A stretch of 64,000 nucleotides of DNA from Leucobacter sp. UCMA 4100 (GCF_027853335.1 NZ_JAFEUS010000002.1:124001-188000), one strand, 5' to 3'. Counted from the stretch's first letter, positions 45,162 through 53,114 are shown. A program made the numbers and translations. Notes: generated by a model not told the origin, from the letters alone.

Positions 45162-45698
45162 ATGACCGAGCACGAACTCCCGAGCATCTTCTTCAACCCC
45201 GCAGCATTCGCCTTTGACACTGAGACGATGATCGCCCTCATCGCAGACATGCAGATTCGCAAGGCCATCGAACGAGGCGAGTTCGACAACCTCCCCGGGG
45301 CCGGCAAACCCATCGATGTTTCAGACAGCCACGACCCAGACTGGTGGCTCAAGCGCCTCGCAAGGCGGGAGGGGCTCGTCATGCTGCCGCCGTCAGTGCA
45401 GCTCCGTAACGAAGACGCCGCGCTCGACGATAAACTTGACCGCCTCCTCAACGAACACGAAGTGCGCCGAGAAATCGAAGCCTTTAACGAGCACGTCATC
45501 TGGGCTCGCTACCAATTACCAGCGGGGCCTCCCCTGACCACGATGCTTCGAGACGTTGAAGACACCGTCATTGCTTGGGCCACCCGAAAAGAGCATCGCG
45601 CCGAGCAGGCCCTGAAGGCCGCCAAAGACACCGGCGACAGTGACCGCGCACACACAAGCGGGCGCCGATGGCTTTTTCGCAAACGCAAGCCCGAGTAG
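45162..45698 (+). CDS. DUF1992 (DnaJC28-type conserved domain) protein
   Basis: A 178-residue cytoplasmic protein. IRKAIERGEFDNLPGAGKPI near 30-49 and WWLKRLARREGLVMLPPSVQLR are the markers of DUF1992, the conserved region of DnaJ homologue C28, without any J domain. ATG at 45162 is preceded by GGAAGGAG. The C-terminal part is basic. Function unknown; the divergent TetR gene suggests controlled expression. Confidence 0.85.
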   Translation: MTEHELPSIFFNPAAFAFDTETMIALIADMQIRKAIERGEFDNLPGAGKPIDVSDSHDPDWWLKRLARREGLVMLPPSVQLRNEDAALDDKLDRLLNEHEVRREIEAFNEHVIWARYQLPAGPPLTTMLRDVEDTVIAWATRKEHRAEQALKAAKDTGDSDRAHTSGRRWLFRKRKPE

Positions 45699-45811
45699 CA
45701 ACCCACGCCATTCCCCCGGCAAGCATCGAACATCCGAGCCCCAAGAAGGGCGACCAACGCGCCCACCGCCAATCGCCAATCGCACGAGAAGGCTGGCGTC
45801 TCGATCCGCAA

Positions 45812-45835
45812 TGTAGGTAGACTGGTCTACCTACA
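45812..45835. promoter_or_regulatory. 24-bp palindrome, TetR operator
   Basis: TGTAGGTAGAC, TG, GTCTACCTACA: eleven-bp arms with a two-base centre, ending nine bases before the TetR start. It contains a TAGACT -10-like box. This is the expected autoregulatory site of the downstream TetR-EamA operon. Confidence 0.8.
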
Positions 45836-45844
45836 GGGAGGGTC

Positions 45845-46423
45845 ATGAACACTCATCGAACGACCACGACACCGGCACGCGAGAAACTCATGCAGGCCGC
45901 AGGCAGACTGTTCTACGCCAACGGCATGAACACAACCGGGATCGATGCGATTACCGCAGAGGCCGGGGTTGCCCGCAAAAGCCTTTACAACAACTTCTCT
46001 TCAAAAGAGGAGCTGATGCTCGCCTATATTGACGCACGCCATGATGAATGGCTTGAGCTGTATGAGGCGCGGCTCTCAAAGGCTCGCACCCCTGCCGAGA
46101 GGTTGCTCGCGGTCTTTGATGCGTACATTGATCACGCCGAGTCGGGCAGCGTGCACGGCTTCCGCGGCTGCGGCCTACTGAACGCCGCCGCAGAGCTTCC
46201 GGTCGACGCCGCAGGGAGAGAAGCCGTGAGACGCCACAAAGAGCAGGTCGAATCGATCCTCGTCGAGCATTTGAACGCGCTTGAGCACCCAGATGCCAGC
46301 GATGCAGCCGAGCATTGCGCCTTTCTTCTTGAGGGTGCAATGACGCGGGCTGGCCTCGAGGGCAGCACCGACAAACTCATTCGAGCACGTCGCCTCGCTG
46401 AGCAGATGCTGGCGGGTCAATGA
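45845..46423 (+). CDS. TetR family regulator
   Basis: A 192-residue repressor. The HTH (MNTTGIDAITAEAGVARKSLYNNFSSKEEL, about 28-57) belongs to the AcrR/TetR class, with a TetR_C ligand domain. ATG follows AGGGAGG. A perfect palindrome lies nine bases upstream. Its stop overlaps the EamA gene (ATGA), so regulator and exporter are one operon, probably induced by a compound that the exporter removes. Confidence 0.9.
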   Translation: MNTHRTTTTPAREKLMQAAGRLFYANGMNTTGIDAITAEAGVARKSLYNNFSSKEELMLAYIDARHDEWLELYEARLSKARTPAERLLAVFDAYIDHAESGSVHGFRGCGLLNAAAELPVDAAGREAVRRHKEQVESILVEHLNALEHPDASDAAEHCAFLLEGAMTRAGLEGSTDKLIRARRLAEQMLAGQ

Positions 46424-47388
46424 ACCGCGGCGGCCGCCTCAGCGCGATTGTGGCCATTACCATCGCGTCGTTCCTCTGGGGCACAACCGGCACCGCCGCC
46501 ACGTTTGCCCCCACGGCTGGCCCGCTAGCGATCGGGGCTGCCGCCCTCGGTATCGGCGGGCTCATGCAGGCCGTCATTGCCATTCCCTCACTGCATAGGG
46601 CTTGGCCCGCGCTCAAGCCGAAGGCCGGGCTGGTGGCGCTTGGCGGGGCTGCCGTGGCGATATATCCGCTTGCCTTCTACAGTTCAATGCATGTCGCAGG
46701 CGTGGCTATCGGCTCGGTCGTCTCGCTCGCCTCGGCGCCCCTGGCCTCTGGCCTGCTTGAGCGTCTCGTCGAAGACCGACAGCTCAGCCGGTGGTGGTCA
46801 CTTGCCGCGGGCCTCGGCATTACCGGGAGTACGCTGCTGTGCCTCGCCAAACTGAGCGAACCAGCGGCGTCTGGCGTTGCCACGATGGGCGGCATTCTCC
46901 TAGGGCTCATCGCGGGCGCCTCGTACGCCACATACTCGTGGGCCACCCGTCGCCTCATGGACGAGGGCATCGGGCGCGCCGCATCGATGGGGTCAGTGTT
47001 CGGCCTCGGAGGGCTCATGCTCATGCCGGTGCTCATCGCGACCGGCGCTCCACTCATCGAAACGCGTGAGGCGTTCTTCGTGGCGGCCTACATGGCGATG
47101 GTTCCTATGTTTCTTGGCTACCTTCTCTTTGGGTACGGGCTGGTTCGCATCAGCGCAAGCACCGCGACCACGGTCACTCTCACCGAGCCCGCAATCGCGG
47201 CGGTTCTCGCGGTCGTCATCGTTGGTGAACGGCTCACGGCCTCTGGCTGGGTCGGCCTCGCCGTTATTGCGCTCGCGCTCGGGATCCTCGCCGTTGCACC
47301 CACCAACGCTGGCCCCGTACCGGCAACACAGACGGAAGCACACCGCCAGCCCAAGCAGCGGTTCATTCCTGATTCGAAGCGCGCCTAG
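46420..47388 (+). CDS. EamA (DMT) family transporter
   Basis: A 322-residue protein with ten transmembrane helices in two EamA repeats; SFLWGTTGTAATFAP near the N-terminus is typical of repeat 1. DMT proteins of this group export amino acids, purines or drugs. It overlaps the TetR gene by 4 nt and is its likely target. The C-terminal 40 residues are polar and cytoplasmic. Confidence 0.88.
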   Translation: MNRGGRLSAIVAITIASFLWGTTGTAATFAPTAGPLAIGAAALGIGGLMQAVIAIPSLHRAWPALKPKAGLVALGGAAVAIYPLAFYSSMHVAGVAIGSVVSLASAPLASGLLERLVEDRQLSRWWSLAAGLGITGSTLLCLAKLSEPAASGVATMGGILLGLIAGASYATYSWATRRLMDEGIGRAASMGSVFGLGGLMLMPVLIATGAPLIETREAFFVAAYMAMVPMFLGYLLFGYGLVRISASTATTVTLTEPAIAAVLAVVIVGERLTASGWVGLAVIALALGILAVAPTNAGPVPATQTEAHRQPKQRFIPDSKRA

Positions 47389-47409
47389 CGAAACGCGCGA
47401 GGGGCGCAC

Positions 47410-47415
47410 TACTCT
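47410..47415 (+). promoter_or_regulatory. -10 box of leaderless promoter at 47422
   Basis: TACTCT, six bases before the second of two tandem GTG codons; it favours 47422 over 47419 as the start. Confidence 0.45.
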
Positions 47416-47421
47416 GGTGTG

Positions 47422-47838
47422 GTGAATCCCAACGACTACCGCGATGCCGTGTGGCCGCACCTGACCAAAACCAGTCGGCGGGTTGCCGAGGTGCTCGATC
47501 GCTTATACCGAGCTGCAACTACAGAGGGCGTGGGCATCGACGGCATCACCGTCACCGTCTTTGTCGGTCAAGACGGTGAGGGCCCATTCGACGTGTGGGC
47601 CACGTTCGAGGGCCGCGACGCGTTCACGCTTGACCGCACGTTCGACGACGAACGCAACCTCTTCGGCGTTGAGTGGGGCGAGTACGACTGGCAACCCGAT
47701 GTGCCGCCACGACCGAGAGCCTGGAGCCGCGACGAGTTTGAAGAGGCGGTACTCGAAGTCGTCACCGAATGGCTTCAACCGCTCACGCCGCAGGGCAGCC
47801 CCGACGGCTTCTGGCGCGTCGAGGCCCCCCTCTGCTAG
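47422..47838 (+). CDS. Hypothetical acidic protein
   Basis: A 138-residue soluble, acidic protein that I do not recognise. It begins MNPNDYRDAVWPHL and contains DGITVTVFVGQDGEGPFDVWATFEG and a tryptophan-rich stretch FGVEWGEYDWQPD (about 82-94). It has no signal peptide or membrane segment. It may be leaderless from GTG 47422. It is convergent with the YrdC-domain gene. No function is proposed. Confidence 0.75.
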   Translation: MNPNDYRDAVWPHLTKTSRRVAEVLDRLYRAATTEGVGIDGITVTVFVGQDGEGPFDVWATFEGRDAFTLDRTFDDERNLFGVEWGEYDWQPDVPPRPRAWSRDEFEEAVLEVVTEWLQPLTPQGSPDGFWRVEAPLC

Positions 47839-47853
47839 CGCCCGTGTGACCGA

Positions 47854-48633
47854 TCAGTAGTATTCGCCGTGGCGATAGTCCCAGGTGTTGAACTGCTGCG
47901 AGAGGTTCATCATAATCTTGTCGATGTCGATCCCTTTGCGGATCACCGTGGGCGCGAGAGTCACCGAACGCTCACTTCCCTGCTCGGGAACGAGAGCGCC
48001 CGAGGCATCAACAAATGACACCATGACGCCCTGCTCGTACCGGGTCTCTGGGGTCGCGTTTGGCTGGATCGAACGAACGTAGTCGTCGCCCTCAATGACG
48101 AGATCGGCTTCAGTGTCGATCGCCTCGCCGATGCCCTCGATCACGCCGCGATTACCCTTGCCCGACGGGTTCGCCGAGCTCGCGAAGGTGAGCTTCTTCT
48201 CGCGATCCCAGAGTTCTTTGGCGATGTACTCGCCGGGCCGCCCGAAGCGAATGATGAAACAGCTCGTGCCGCGTTCGTCGGTCACGAGCTCTTCAGAGCC
48301 GTCCTTCGGCAAGAACTGCTTGCCCTCCTCTGACCAGGGCAAGATGCACCCCATGAGCACGTCCTGCTCCCAGTGGGTCTCATAAAACCGCTCGATCTCG
48401 GGGCTGAGCTTCGCGAGCGAACGCAACTGGTCCATTGATCCGCAAAGAACAACGCCGGGCTTCGTGAGGGCACGCTGCTTGACCGCAAACTTTCGGTCGA
48501 GCCCCGCACGGTCGGCGGTGAGAATAATGTAGCCCACCTTCGTGGGGCACACGACGATCCGTCCGCCCTCGTCCAACAGTTGCACGGCCTCGGTTTGCAG
48601 GCCGCCGTTCCATTCAGTGTGATTGCGCTTCAC
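47854..48633 (-). CDS. YrdC/Sua5-domain protein
   Basis: A 259-residue protein with the YrdC fold, related to L-threonylcarbamoyl-AMP synthase. Conserved features are PTKVGYIIL (where Sua5/YrdC have PT-D/E-T-VYGL), the KQR motif near 52-54 and SSANPSG near 154-160. An acidic loop and a C-terminal extension (about 200-259) follow. The altered first motif and lone genomic position suggest a paralogue rather than the housekeeping t6A enzyme. GTG at 48633 is preceded by AAGAAAGG. Confidence 0.75.
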   Translation of the reverse strand: MKRNHTEWNGGLQTEAVQLLDEGGRIVVCPTKVGYIILTADRAGLDRKFAVKQRALTKPGVVLCGSMDQLRSLAKLSPEIERFYETHWEQDVLMGCILPWSEEGKQFLPKDGSEELVTDERGTSCFIIRFGRPGEYIAKELWDREKKLTFASSANPSGKGNRGVIEGIGEAIDTEADLVIEGDDYVRSIQPNATPETRYEQGVMVSFVDASGALVPEQGSERSVTLAPTVIRKGIDIDKIMMNLSQQFNTWDYRHGEYY

Positions 48634-48677
48634 AGGTACCTTTCTTGAGGTGATGACTCGGCAGAGTCGTCAGAAAA

Positions 48678-48708
48678 CGCACCCCGGCGCGTGGGTCACC
48701 GGGGTGCG
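48678..48708 (-). terminator. Terminator of the SIP_C-domain gene
   Basis: CGCACCCCGG and its exact complement, 11-nt loop; on the minus strand TTTT follows the stem at once. It lies 23 nt after the SIP-domain stop. Confidence 0.88.
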
Positions 48709-48730
48709 AGCGGGTGTTTGCTCGTGTGGG

Positions 48731-49177
48731 CTACGAGCCGATCTGATGCGACCAGAGTTCGCTGAGCTCGCTCTCGAGCTTCATCCAGTAGCTGCGCATG
48801 ATCGAGCTTGAGCGAGCCCCCATCCACAACGAGTAGTGCCACAGGCCCGGGTCGGCTCGAATCCACTCATCAAGCCAGGCCTCAATCGCTTCAGAGAGCG
48901 CTTGGCACCGGGGAATGCCAATGCCCGGCCTCGTGCTTGGGCGTAGTTGCTCTCGGCAGATCCACGTCAATCCCACGTGTTCGGGGGTCTTGAAGTGCTC
49001 AATCTGGTACTCGGTAAAGACCTCGATAAAGATTTGACCGTACGTGTGCTCTGGCAGTGAGGCGCACCATCGCTTGAGGCCCTCGAGGTCGCCGATATCG
49101 CCTGCCGCGAGAACGCAGGCGAGTTGCTCGGTCTCGTCGTAGGGGTGAAGGGAATGGTCGCGATGGTTGCACTGCAT
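48731..49177 (-). CDS. Stand-alone SIP_C-type (siderophore-interacting) domain protein
   Basis: A 148-residue protein resembling only the C-terminal NAD(P)H-binding half of siderophore-interacting flavoproteins: LACVLAAGDIGDLEGLKRW, then ASLPEHTYGQIFIEV, VGLTWICRE and WMGARSSSIMRSYWMKLE. No FAD-binding domain is present, so it cannot be a complete ferric-siderophore reductase. The ATG at 49177 is seven bases after TAACCT; a TTG 18 nt upstream is less likely. The promoter overlaps a partial DtxR/IdeR-like sequence. Confidence 0.7.
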   Translation of the reverse strand: MQCNHRDHSLHPYDETEQLACVLAAGDIGDLEGLKRWCASLPEHTYGQIFIEVFTEYQIEHFKTPEHVGLTWICREQLRPSTRPGIGIPRCQALSEAIEAWLDEWIRADPGLWHYSLWMGARSSSIMRSYWMKLESELSELWSHQIGS

Positions 49178-49182
49178 ACCCT

Positions 49183-49201
49183 CAAGGTTAGGCAATGATT
49201 A
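49183..49201. promoter_or_regulatory. -10 box and partial iron-box of the SIP_C gene
   Basis: Minus-strand TAACCT (49190-49185) lies seven bases before the ATG. The plus-strand AAGGTTAGGC from 49184 matches a half-site of the IdeR/DtxR consensus; the other half is poor (about 12 of 19 positions in all). Confidence 0.35.
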
Positions 49202-49287
49202 CCCACATCAGATGAACGCACAGTGAATTGCCAGGATTGCCCGTGATCACTTCTGCTTGCCAGATAAATAGCCGCCGGCAACCACCC

Positions 49288-49380
49288 CTACTCTCGACGA
49301 ACGACTCTGAGTAGAGTCTGAATACTGAGCAAAAGTATCTTGACGTCGAGATACTTTCATGAGACATTAGGGTTACCTAA
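49288..49380 (+). promoter_or_regulatory. Complex operator region of the PrpD/ComA-like operon
   Basis: Three dyads lie upstream of the PrpD gene. GACTCT-GAGT-AGAGTC spans 49303-49318. A 26-bp near-palindrome spans 49332-49357, with arms AAAGTATCTTGAC and GTCGAGATACTTT that differ at one pair. TTAGG-GTTA-CCTAA spans 49367-49380. TTGACG (49340-49345), a -35 candidate, sits in the middle of the second. CTACTC/GAGTAG (49288-49314) adds an overlapping dyad. From 49202 to 49287 nothing is recognised. Confidence 0.6.
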
Positions 49381-49407
49381 GTCACATCAGATGATAGGAG
49401 TTTTGCT

Positions 49408-50781
49408 ATGACTGAAGTCAGCCAACTTGCCCGATACGTCGAGGCCGCGAGCCTCACCGAAATGAGCAGCGAAGCGCTCGAACAGCTGAAGATTCGCGTG
49501 CTCGACACTCTCGCGGTCGCTATCGGCGCACTCGATGCCGAGCCCATCGTCGCGATTCGCGGCCTGCTCAACGACCTTGGGGGCACGCCAAGCGCAACCC
49601 TCATCGGCGGTGGTAAAACGAGCCCAGAGCGTGCCGCGTTTTTCAATAGCGCACTCAGCCGCTACCTCGACTTCATGGACTCGTACCTCGCGAAGGGCGA
49701 AACGAACCACCCTTCCGACAACCTTGGTGCGGTTCTCGCCGCGGCCGAGAGTGTCGACGCGACCGGCGCCGAGTTTCTCACCGCGTTCGCCGTCGCCTAC
49801 CAGGTGCACACGCGCCTCTCTGACGAAGCGCCGGTTCGCGCCAAGGGCTTCGACCACACCACGCAGGGCGCCTTTGCGGCGGCCGCAGCAGCGGCGAAGG
49901 CAATGCGCCTGCCCGCTGAGCAGATCGCCAACGCGGTCGCAATAGCCGGCACCGCAAACGTCGCCCTGCGCGTCACTCGCACCGGCAACCTCAGCCACTG
50001 GAAGGGCCTCGCCTACCCGCACGTGTCAAAAGAAGGCACCTTTGCGGCGCTCCTCGCGAGCCGCGGCATCACGGGCCCCGAGCAGGTCTTCGAGGGCAAC
50101 AAGGGCTTCAAAGACTCGATTGCTGGCCCCTTCTCGATCGACTGGTCCAAGGAAGACCTTGAGAGCGTCAAGCGCACCATTATCAAGAAGCACAACGCCG
50201 AGATCCACTCGCAGTCGGCACTCGACGCGGCGCAGGATATTCGGCGCCAAGACGGCTTCAATGCTCACGCGATCGAGCGGGTGCGGCTCACCACCTTCGA
50301 CGTCGCCTACTCGATCATTGGCGGCGGCGAAGAGGGCGACAAGCAGCTCGTGCGCACGAAAGAAGAGGCCGATCACTCGCTGCCGTGGATGATCGCCGTG
50401 GTGCTGCTCGACGGTCAACTGAACCCCGAGCAGTACGACGCAGAACGCATTATCGCGGCCGACGTGCAGAGCCTCATGACGAGGGTCAAGATCACCCCGA
50501 CGCAGGAGTTCTCAGATCGGTTCCCACAGCACATGCCCGCCGACCTCGAGGTCGAACTCGCCGATGGAACCGTGTTCCGTTCGTCACAGGACAGCTACCA
50601 CGGTTTTCATGACAACCCGCTCGACTGGGCGGCGGCGCGGGCCAAGTTCGATGCGCTCACGACGCCCTTTGCCGACGCGAGCCTGCGCGACGAGATCGCT
50701 GCGCTCGTGCACAACCTCGAGCACCACCGGGTCGCAGAGCTCACAGAAGCGCTCGCCCGGGTCTCTCGCTCGCGCGCATAG
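49408..50781 (+). CDS. MmgE/PrpD family protein
   Basis: A 457-residue cytoplasmic enzyme of the MmgE/PrpD superfamily, which includes 2-methylcitrate dehydratase, cis-aconitate decarboxylase and iminodisuccinate epimerase. RVLDTLAVAIGAL near 30-42 and LDFMDSYLAKGETNHPSDNLGAV near 88-110 are conserved. The C-terminal all-beta/alpha domain starts near 270. AGGAG lies nine bases before the ATG. The neighbours are not methylcitrate-cycle genes, so the substrate is open. The downstream ComA-like gene is 45 nt away in the same operon. Confidence 0.85.
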   Translation: MTEVSQLARYVEAASLTEMSSEALEQLKIRVLDTLAVAIGALDAEPIVAIRGLLNDLGGTPSATLIGGGKTSPERAAFFNSALSRYLDFMDSYLAKGETNHPSDNLGAVLAAAESVDATGAEFLTAFAVAYQVHTRLSDEAPVRAKGFDHTTQGAFAAAAAAAKAMRLPAEQIANAVAIAGTANVALRVTRTGNLSHWKGLAYPHVSKEGTFAALLASRGITGPEQVFEGNKGFKDSIAGPFSIDWSKEDLESVKRTIIKKHNAEIHSQSALDAAQDIRRQDGFNAHAIERVRLTTFDVAYSIIGGGEEGDKQLVRTKEEADHSLPWMIAVVLLDGQLNPEQYDAERIIAADVQSLMTRVKITPTQEFSDRFPQHMPADLEVELADGTVFRSSQDSYHGFHDNPLDWAAARAKFDALTTPFADASLRDEIAALVHNLEHHRVAELTEALARVSRSRA

Positions 50782-50826
50782 CCACCAAAACCATCACAGA
50801 CCAACCCCAATGATAAGGAGCTCATC

Positions 50827-51663
50827 ATGAGTAATGCAGTACCGCACGACGTATCATTCAACTTCATTCCCCGCGCCTACCGCCCGCAGAAGCCACGCAG
50901 CTTCGGCATGACCGAGGTGCGCGCCCCCTACTACTCGACCTTCGGCACCCGCCATCTGCACGACGTGTTTGACGTCGCCGGGCAGTGGGTCGACGGCATC
51001 AAGTGGGCAGGCGGATCGTTCTCGCTCGTCCCGAGCGAGCAGGTGCGCGCGTTTAGCGACATCGCTCACGAGAACAACGCCTACGTCTCCTCAGGTGGGT
51101 GGATCGAGACCGTTCTGCGCTATGGCGACGACGCCGTCGATCATTACCTCAAGGAGGCGAAGGAGGTCGGCTTCGACGTCATCGAGATTTCGACCGGCTT
51201 CATCATGCTCAACACCTCGGGCCTGCAGCGGCTCGTCGAGAAGGTCGTGAAGGCGGGGCTCAAGGCGAAGCCAGAGCTCGGCCTGCAGATCGGTTCGGGC
51301 GGCGACTCGGGCGAGGCAGAGCTTGCCGCCGAGGGCAAGAAAGACATCGGTGACCTCATCGACCGCGGCCAGAAGGCCCTCGAGGCCGGCGCCTCGATCA
51401 TCATGATCGAGTCGGAGGGCATCACCGAGAACGTGACCGAATGGGACACTGGCGCTGCGGCGTCGATCATCAACGGTCTCGGTCTCGAGAACGTGATGTT
51501 TGAGGCGGCCGATGGCCCCGTCTTCGAGTGGTACATCAAGAACTACGGCAACGAGTGCAACCTCTTCGTTGACCACAGCCAGATCTTGCAGCTCGAGGGA
51601 CTCAGGCAGAACATCTGGGGCAACAAGAGCACCTGGGGCCGCATCATCAATCCGGCTCCGTAA
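50827..51663 (+). CDS. Phosphosulfolactate synthase (ComA) family protein
   Basis: A 278-residue TIM-barrel protein of the ComA family. K59 in DGIKWAGGSF, the GGW near 90-92, IEISTGFI at 119-126, GSGGDSGEA and ESEGITE at 195-201 are the conserved segments. DHSQILQLE is near the end. ComA of methanogens adds sulfite to phosphoenolpyruvate in coenzyme M synthesis; plant HSA32 shares the fold with a different role. It shares an operon with the PrpD-type gene. AAGGAG lies seven bases before the ATG. What it makes here is unknown. Confidence 0.83.
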   Translation: MSNAVPHDVSFNFIPRAYRPQKPRSFGMTEVRAPYYSTFGTRHLHDVFDVAGQWVDGIKWAGGSFSLVPSEQVRAFSDIAHENNAYVSSGGWIETVLRYGDDAVDHYLKEAKEVGFDVIEISTGFIMLNTSGLQRLVEKVVKAGLKAKPELGLQIGSGGDSGEAELAAEGKKDIGDLIDRGQKALEAGASIIMIESEGITENVTEWDTGAAASIINGLGLENVMFEAADGPVFEWYIKNYGNECNLFVDHSQILQLEGLRQNIWGNKSTWGRIINPAP

Positions 51664-51687
51664 AGAGCACTTCCCCACGCAAGACGC

Positions 51688-51719
51688 AGGGCGGGGTCAG
51701 CTTCGGCTGGCCCCGCCCT
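51688..51719 (+). terminator. Terminator of the PrpD/ComA-like operon
   Basis: A 14-bp stem with one wobble pair and a TTCG tetraloop, followed by TTGGTT, 24 nt after the ComA-like stop. Confidence 0.92.
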
Positions 51720-51723
51720 TTGG

Positions 51724-53094
51724 TTATACCGGGAGAGTTCGGGCAAGCACCGTGGCGAGTGTTTGGAGCGCCCGCTCGAGTTGCTCAGGAGAAGCAGCCC
51801 CGAGGCACAGGCGAATCCCTGAATGCTCTGGCTGGTGCTCGACTTCGAGCGTGCTGGGTGCGGTGACAAGCACGCCCGCCCTGGCCGCCTCGACGAGCAC
51901 CCCCTGGGCGCTCGCACGTACCATCGGCAGCCACACGTGAAAGCCCGATTCCGGCAACCGTTCGATATGGTTCCCAGTCAGTCTCTTGGCGACCTGCAAC
52001 CGTTCTTCGGCCTCGGCTCTCATGGCGAGGCCAACGTTGCCGACGGTCCCGTCGGCGATCCACCCCGCAACGAGCTCGGCGATGATGGGGCTCACGGCGG
52101 CCGTGCTGGCCTCGAGCCCCAGACGAACCTGCTCCCCTTCTCCCTTTGGAATGACGAGCACACCGAGGCGGAGGCTCGGGCTCAGACTCTTCGAAAAGCT
52201 GTTGACGTACCAGGTGCGCTCTGGCGCGAGGCTCTGTAGCGGCACCGTGCCACGCGGGCGAAAGAGCGAGTAGACGTCGTCTTCGATAATCGCGGCATCG
52301 TGCTCCCGGCACACCCGCACGATCTCGGCTCTTCTCGCCGGGCTCATCGTCGCGCCCGTGGGGTTATGCAGCGTCGGGGTGACGTACACGATCGGCCGGG
52401 CTTGCGTGGTGCGCACGGCTGCCCCGAGCGCCCGGTCGAGCTCGGCGGGGAGCATGCCGTACCGATCGACGGGGATCGGCTGGACAATCTGACGATTGAG
52501 CCGCATCGCAGTGAGCGCCCCCGAGTAGGTCACCGCCTCGGTGCAGACGGTTGCGCCGGGCCCCGAGGCCGCCAGGAGCGCGAGCGAAATGGCGTGCTGC
52601 GCACCGTGACTCAGCAGCACCGTGTCGCGTGAAGCCTGCACGCCCTGCCACGTGAGCCAGTGCGCAAAGGCCTCCCGGTGGCGCTCATGCCCCGCGACGT
52701 CGGTGTACCGTGCGAGCGACTGCCCCGTGAACGCCTGCGGAATGCGCGCGAGACTTCGTGAGAGTAGCCCTATGCCGAGATTCGGCGGCGGGACATTCAT
52801 CGAGAGGTCAATGACCGCGTCTCGCTGGGAAGGCTGGGCGAAGTCACTCACGAAGGTTCCGCTGCCGTGCACGGCGCTTAAGTGCCCCTCGTCAATGAGT
52901 CTCGAGAAGGCCTTTGAAACCGTCGCTGTCGCAATGCCGAGATGCGTTGCGATCTCGCGGTGCGAGGGCATGCGATCACCCGGTGCGAGCTCCCTCGCCG
53001 CGATGCTCTCGCGCATGGCCTGGGCGAGCCGCTCATACACACTGCCATGGCTTGGTTCTGAGAGACGCGGCTGCCACGGTGATCGACTCGACAT
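51724..53094 (-). CDS. MocR/PdxR-type regulator (GntR-HTH plus aminotransferase domain)
   Basis: A 456-residue regulator. The winged HTH (MPSHREIATHLGIATATVSKAFSRL, about 43-67) is joined to a fold-type I aminotransferase domain with the PLP Lys in SFSKSLSPSLRLG. MocR proteins bind PLP, sometimes with a second amine or amino acid, and control nearby transporters or PLP genes. The ATG at 53094 follows GGGGAGG; a start 78 nt upstream would cross the promoter. It is divergent from the LysE gene and convergent with the PrpD/ComA operon. Confidence 0.9.
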   Translation of the reverse strand: MSSRSPWQPRLSEPSHGSVYERLAQAMRESIAARELAPGDRMPSHREIATHLGIATATVSKAFSRLIDEGHLSAVHGSGTFVSDFAQPSQRDAVIDLSMNVPPPNLGIGLLSRSLARIPQAFTGQSLARYTDVAGHERHREAFAHWLTWQGVQASRDTVLLSHGAQHAISLALLAASGPGATVCTEAVTYSGALTAMRLNRQIVQPIPVDRYGMLPAELDRALGAAVRTTQARPIVYVTPTLHNPTGATMSPARRAEIVRVCREHDAAIIEDDVYSLFRPRGTVPLQSLAPERTWYVNSFSKSLSPSLRLGVLVIPKGEGEQVRLGLEASTAAVSPIIAELVAGWIADGTVGNVGLAMRAEAEERLQVAKRLTGNHIERLPESGFHVWLPMVRASAQGVLVEAARAGVLVTAPSTLEVEHQPEHSGIRLCLGAASPEQLERALQTLATVLARTLPV

Positions 53095-53114
53095 GCCCGG
53101 GCCTCCCCGCCTCA

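Noticed and set aside
49367-49380. TTAGG-GTTA-CCTAA as a full DtxR/IdeR box
   Set aside because: It is only 14 bp and lacks the 19-bp spacing of the consensus; kept only as a dyad in the operator region.
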